A DNA stretch of 64,000 nt from Anaerolineaceae bacterium (GTDB lineage Bacteria; Chloroflexota; Anaerolineae; Anaerolineales; Anaerolineaceae). Below, piece by piece: positions 60,773-64,000 of the stretch. Position 1 is the stretch's first letter. Every line of letters starts with the position of its first letter. A program made the position numbers and the translations under genes. Where the stretch lies: positions 558,001-622,000 of the forward strand of contig JAENZD010000002.1 in assembly GCA_016841445.1 (NCBI GenBank), written 5' to 3'. Below the pieces are notes generated by a model. That model worked only from the letters and a program-made list of their open reading frames with translations, was not told the origin of the DNA and did no database searches.

Positions 60773-61765
60773 TTAATAATCCAGAAGATCCCTTAATTCA
60801 GCAGCAGCGTTTTTACTTAACGGTATCTCAGTTCTTTTGGGATCAGAAAAGCGAAGGCTAAAGCTGTTCCGGCTGTAGGGGATGACTTCCTGAACGTGCT
60901 GAAGATTAACCAAGAAAGACCGATGAGCACGGAAAAAACCAGAGCGCTGTAACCGTTTTTCAAGTTCAGAAAGTGTGAATTGAGATATGAGTTGAGATTC
61001 AAGCGTGTGCAGGACGGTGCGCCCTTGTACAGCTTCGATATAGAGGATTTCTCCTGGGTTTAGTAAAGCAACACGACCCTCCAGTTTGACTGGGATTTTA
61101 AAAGGCAATTCTGTGGATGCTTTTTGGGGATTATCTATAACCTCCGCAATATGTCCGTCTTTTACCAGCACGATACGATTGCAGAGGTCTTCTAAATTCG
61201 CGATATCCTCATTCAAGATAAAAATGGTTGTTCCATTTTTTGCCTCATGTTTTATGATCTCCTTGAGGATGAAAATTGATTTTTCATCGCACTGCTCAAG
61301 GGGATGTTCGAGAATTAGCGTGGAGGGGTGATTAATGATTGATCTTCCAAATGCCAGCCGCCTGGATAAACCTGAAGGCAATTCCTTAACTTGAACCCTG
61401 GCTTGGTCTGCTAACCCGATTATATTGAGCACATCTTCCACTCGTGATTTAGGTAATCGATAAAGTTTGGTAAAAAACGCTAGATTTTTCTTCGCTGTTT
61501 GGTTGACGTAAAGACCATTTTCTTTAAACAGAAATCCGACCTCTGTGCAGAATTGGCTTTTATCTTTCGTTGGTTCAAGTCCATTGATGTTAATGATCCC
61601 AGCTGAGGGCTGTAAATTTCCCGTGAGAAGCTTCATCAGGGTATCCAAGCCACTTTCCGCCGCACCGACCACCCCCACAATCTCACCGGGCTCAACCTGA
61701 ATTTGATCAATATCAACAACTGTGATCCCGTTCTCAATTTTTTGAAGGTTTTTTATCTGGATCAT
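60773..61765 (-). CDS. LytTR regulator with a catalytically dead ABC-ATPase domain
   Basis: 330 residues. Residues 1-215 have the fold order of an ABC ATPase, but every catalytic motif is lost: the Walker A position reads GAAESGLDT (34-42, no Lys), the Q-loop Gln is Lys81, the signature reads LPSGLSR (129-135), and Walker B reads LILEHP (150-155, Asp-Glu replaced by Glu-His). Residues about 225-325 form a LytTR DNA-binding domain, with the hallmark FFRAHRSFLVNLQHV (277-291). It should bind DNA but not hydrolyse ATP. SRVEDVLNIIGLADQARVQV matches the ATPase at 59711. It probably controls the adjacent exporter operon. Confidence 0.85.
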   Translation of the reverse strand: MIQIKNLQKIENGITVVDIDQIQVEPGEIVGVVGAAESGLDTLMKLLTGNLQPSAGIININGLEPTKDKSQFCTEVGFLFKENGLYVNQTAKKNLAFFTKLYRLPKSRVEDVLNIIGLADQARVQVKELPSGLSRRLAFGRSIINHPSTLILEHPLEQCDEKSIFILKEIIKHEAKNGTTIFILNEDIANLEDLCNRIVLVKDGHIAEVIDNPQKASTELPFKIPVKLEGRVALLNPGEILYIEAVQGRTVLHTLESQLISQFTLSELEKRLQRSGFFRAHRSFLVNLQHVQEVIPYSRNSFSLRFSDPKRTEIPLSKNAAAELRDLLDY

Positions 61766-62012
61766 GAATCACCTTTCATTTTATGATCCTTATTGGTTTA
61801 GCTTTCAAAGTGAGCTTCCAGAAATAAAGACAAAAATTAATCAAACCAGAAATGCTTTGCAGGTTATTGTTAGCAATCAAGCCTTAAGTATGAAATATTA
61901 TATTCGTAATTATAGGTTATATTAGAAAAAGAGTTTTCTATAATTTAGGTCAATCAACCAGAGAAAAAACAAATATTTCATTTTTCAATAATCTGAGGTA
62001 ATTTTAATAACT

Positions 62013-62570
62013 ATGTTACTGAACTATTTACCGTTAATCATTTATATCCTTCTATTCAGCGGTTTGAAGATCAGCGAAAGGATTGTGCTGACCAGACCGG
62101 AGAACCACATCCGGAGAGGGTGGGGAGACTGGACTGTCTGGTTGATTCTGATCCCATTGTGGTTGGTACTGATTGGGCCTGTTGTTGAATTTTTCCTGCA
62201 GGGAAATCAGCCAGAGTTGTGGGAGATGCTGCTGGGAAGTCTCCTTTTTATTGCAGCTGGCTTCTTTTCAATCAAAGGGTATGTTGATTTACAGCGAGGT
62301 TTTACGAAAGGCATTGAGCTAGAAGACATAAGTCTAGTTGTAACTGGGTTGTATCACCGAATTCGGCATCCCATTTCATTTGGTAATATCCTATTTTGTT
62401 TTGCCTGCCCTGTTTTCATGGGCGCCGGGCCGTCCTGGATCCCAGCATTGGTGGGTGTGTTAGGAATTATGCTGCGGATCTCGATTGAAGAAAGCTTCCT
62501 GCAGCAGCATGTTCCGGATTATGAATCTTATAAGGATCGCACTTGGGCTATGATCCCATTTATTTATTAA
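62013..62570 (+). CDS. isoprenylcysteine carboxyl methyltransferase-like membrane protein
   Basis: 185 residues with four or five hydrophobic segments and the ICMT/PEMT C-terminal signature: TGLYHRIRHPISFGNILF (His-Pro motif, about 110-127) and EESFLQQHVPDYESYKDRT with the conserved Glu-Glu and Tyr. The bacterial members are SAM-dependent membrane methyltransferases of mostly unknown substrate. The gene is divergent from the LytTR regulator across 247 nt and has a weak, distant ribosome site (GAGG). Confidence 0.78.
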   Translation: MLLNYLPLIIYILLFSGLKISERIVLTRPENHIRRGWGDWTVWLILIPLWLVLIGPVVEFFLQGNQPELWEMLLGSLLFIAAGFFSIKGYVDLQRGFTKGIELEDISLVVTGLYHRIRHPISFGNILFCFACPVFMGAGPSWIPALVGVLGIMLRISIEESFLQQHVPDYESYKDRTWAMIPFIY

Positions 62571-62740
62571 ATTTTCCAATAACGTACTGTGATTAAAATA
62601 CAATGTCAAATCCTGATTTTATATTTAAGGGGGCGCTGTAGTTAATTGATAAGAAAAAGGTTGCTGGGAACCCTCAACAAAAAATAGAGCAATTCCCTCG
62701 CGATTTTGTGAAAATTTGATCCACTTTGTTCTTTGGTAGA

Positions 62741-63166
62741 CTAATTTTCAATCCCCAACAATCGTAATTCAATTTTTCGGATCTGTCCCCCAAGGCGATG
62801 TTCCGCTAAAAAGATACCCTGCCACGAACCCAAATTCATCTGTCCGCCATCGACAGGAACCGATAGATCAGTATGGGTGATCATCGTCCTCAAATGTGCC
62901 GGAGTATCATCTTTACCTTCAATGGTGTGTTCATACCAGCTTTCACCTTCTGGGGCAAGATGTTTCAAGAAATTCTCCATGTCACGACGGGCTAAATCAG
63001 AATAATCTTCATCAATAATCAAGGAAGCACTTGTGTGCTGAATAAATATGAATAGAATGCCCTCCCTGATACTCCACTCTCGCAACTGGGTATTTATTTT
63101 TGCCGTGATGTCATGTAATCCCTGATCTTCTGTTTGAATTTTTAGCGTTGATTTAAGCCATTTCAT
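62741..63166 (-). CDS. YjbQ/UPF0047 family protein
   Basis: About 141 residues, the usual family length. The signature includes FIQHTSASLIIDEDYSDLAR with the conserved His-Thr-Ser, WYEHTIEGKDDTPAHLRTMI with histidines, and LGSWQGIFLAEH near the end. Members show weak thiamine-phosphate synthase activity in vitro; the natural role is unclear. I start at ATG 63166 (MKWLKST) because it gives the family length and has a GGCGG purine run upstream; a TTG at 63196 would add ten residues. Confidence 0.85.
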   Translation of the reverse strand: MKWLKSTLKIQTEDQGLHDITAKINTQLREWSIREGILFIFIQHTSASLIIDEDYSDLARRDMENFLKHLAPEGESWYEHTIEGKDDTPAHLRTMITHTDLSVPVDGGQMNLGSWQGIFLAEHRLGGQIRKIELRLLGIEN

Positions 63167-63437
63167 GAAAAACCGCCATTGTATTAATTTTTTCAATTAT
63201 ACCAAGGTTTGAATAGAATAATTATTAAGAAATTAGATTTTCATAAGAACCTTTCACAGGTCTGATGGGATACAAAGTTCTTTATTATCAAAACGCCAGT
63301 GATTACCCCAAGAATTTAATAACAGTTCAAATTAATCATTATTAATCATTGGAAGTCTGTTATTATTACTTGTGAGAAGAAGACGTCGACGATTATATAT
63401 AAAGTGACTACTACCCTTAGAAAATTGATTATTGATT

Positions 63438-64000
63438 GTGGCGAGCAATTATCCATTAACACTGACTAAATTAATCATTCCAAGCAGGCGTGATGAGATC
63501 CTGACACGCCAGCGGTTGTTAGATGTTCTTAATGACTTGCTTGAGCTTAAACTTGTCATTATTGCTGCACCGGCTGGGTACGGGAAGACTTCATTATTAA
63601 TTGATTTCGCAGATCGTTCCAATTGGCCGATTGGATGGTTTTCAATCGACAATCTTGACAACGATCCGTTACGATTTGTCGCACACCTTATAGCAGGTAT
63701 CAACAATCGCTTTCCGAATTTTGGTCAAGCATCGTTTTCATATATTGATCATGCCGAGCAAGAGCAGTTTGATATTAATACGATGGTTATGGTGCTCGTC
63801 AATGATATTTATGAGAACATCACAGAACATTTCATTCTAATTTTGGATGATTATCAATTTGTTGAAGAAAGTGAGATCATTAACCAATTTATAAATCAAT
63901 TTTTATTAGCGGTTGGTGAAAACTGTCATTTATTTATTTCTTCACGACGGCTGCTAACTTTACAGGATATGCCCCTGATGGTTGCCCGAAACCAGGTTGG
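63438..64000 (+). CDS. MalT/LuxR-type ATP-dependent regulator, N-terminal part (cut by window end)
   Basis: An open frame of at least 187 codons runs off the window. It begins PLTLTKLIIPSRRDEILTRQ, then VIIAAPAGYGKTSLLIDF (Walker A GYGKTS), PIGWFSIDNLDNDPLRFVAH and FILILDDYQFVEE (Walker B). This is the STAND NTPase domain of MalT-like regulators, which normally continue with TPR-like repeats and a LuxR or BTAD DNA-binding domain outside this window. GTG 63438 is the likely start; TTG 63432 is possible. Confidence 0.85.
   Translation, partial: MASNYPLTLTKLIIPSRRDEILTRQRLLDVLNDLLELKLVIIAAPAGYGKTSLLIDFADRSNWPIGWFSIDNLDNDPLRFVAHLIAGINNRFPNFGQASFSYIDHAEQEQFDINTMVMVLVNDIYENITEHFILILDDYQFVEESEIINQFINQFLLAVGENCHLFISSRRLLTLQDMPLMVARNQV

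Noticed and set aside
60773-61765. Active ABC transporter ATPase
   Set aside because: Walker A lysine, Q-loop, signature and Walker B acids are all missing, and a LytTR domain follows; it is a regulator.
1-64000. CRISPR arrays, tRNA or rRNA genes, intact insertion sequences, phage genes
   Set aside because: No regularly spaced repeats, no cloverleaf or rRNA motifs and no intact transposase or integrase were seen on either strand; only the IS3-type scar near 38.2 kb.

Overview
The window looks like a chromosomal segment of an anaerobic, heterotrophic member of the Chloroflexota, most likely class Anaerolineae. Three things suggest this: a Flp/Tad pilus locus ordered cpaB-cpaE-tadB-tadC-TPR-cpaF, a MalT-type ATPase regulator at the right edge, and a very sugar-transport-rich gene content with moderate, AT-leaning base composition. 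The phylum call is inference; there is no rRNA or other marker gene to confirm it.

Region 1 (1-11.7 kb): a Tad/Flp pilus assembly operon. It holds a secreted lytic-transglycosylase-like protein, two TadE-like pseudopilins, a TadG-like protein, CpaB, CpaE, TadB, TadC, a membrane-anchored TPR protein and CpaF, and ends in a strong hairpin. A DUF192 gene follows. No Flp pilin, prepilin peptidase or secretin is in the window.

Region 2 (11.7-30.6 kb): two consecutive sugar operons. The first encodes a metal-ligand-less M24/creatinase-like protein, a class II aldolase, an FGGY kinase, a zinc alcohol dehydrogenase and a fucose-isomerase-like protein. The second starts at a good sigma-70-type promoter overlapped by a LacI-type operator. 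It encodes a second M24-like protein, a ribose-type ABC importer (ATPase, two permeases and a binding protein containing TWO tandem, about 93% identical ligand-binding domains), two TIM-barrel isomerases, two Gfo/Idh/MocA oxidoreductases, an RbsD pyranase and a LacI regulator. Together they look like uptake, mutarotation, isomerisation, oxidation, phosphorylation and aldol cleavage of an uncommon monosaccharide.

Region 3 (30.7-36.7 kb): a lipoprotein, dCMP deaminase, a Wzm/Wzt-type polysaccharide ABC exporter and a GT-C membrane glycosyltransferase.

Region 4 (36.9-52.9 kb): the most unusual part. Seven paralogous NMT1/SsuA-like substrate-binding lipoproteins are interspersed with two A-PCP-TE (adenylation, carrier, thioesterase) proteins. 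The second of these is fused in one 1150-residue chain to an SsuB/TauB-type ABC importer ATPase, and its gene overlaps the only cognate permease gene by 82 nt. This looks like an import system physically coupled to thioester activation of the cargo, or of a related molecule. Between the first two binding proteins lie remnants of an IS3-type transposase and of a duplicated glycosyltransferase 3' end, which record how the array grew.

Region 5 (52.9-64 kb): three glycosyltransferases (GT2, GT-C, GT4) and an ABC-2 exporter operon with a small membrane protein. Upstream of that operon lies a regulator in which a catalytically dead ABC ATPase domain, visibly related to the neighbouring active ATPase, is fused to a LytTR DNA-binding domain. 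An isoprenylcysteine-methyltransferase-like protein, a YjbQ protein and the start of a MalT-like regulator cut by the window edge complete the region.
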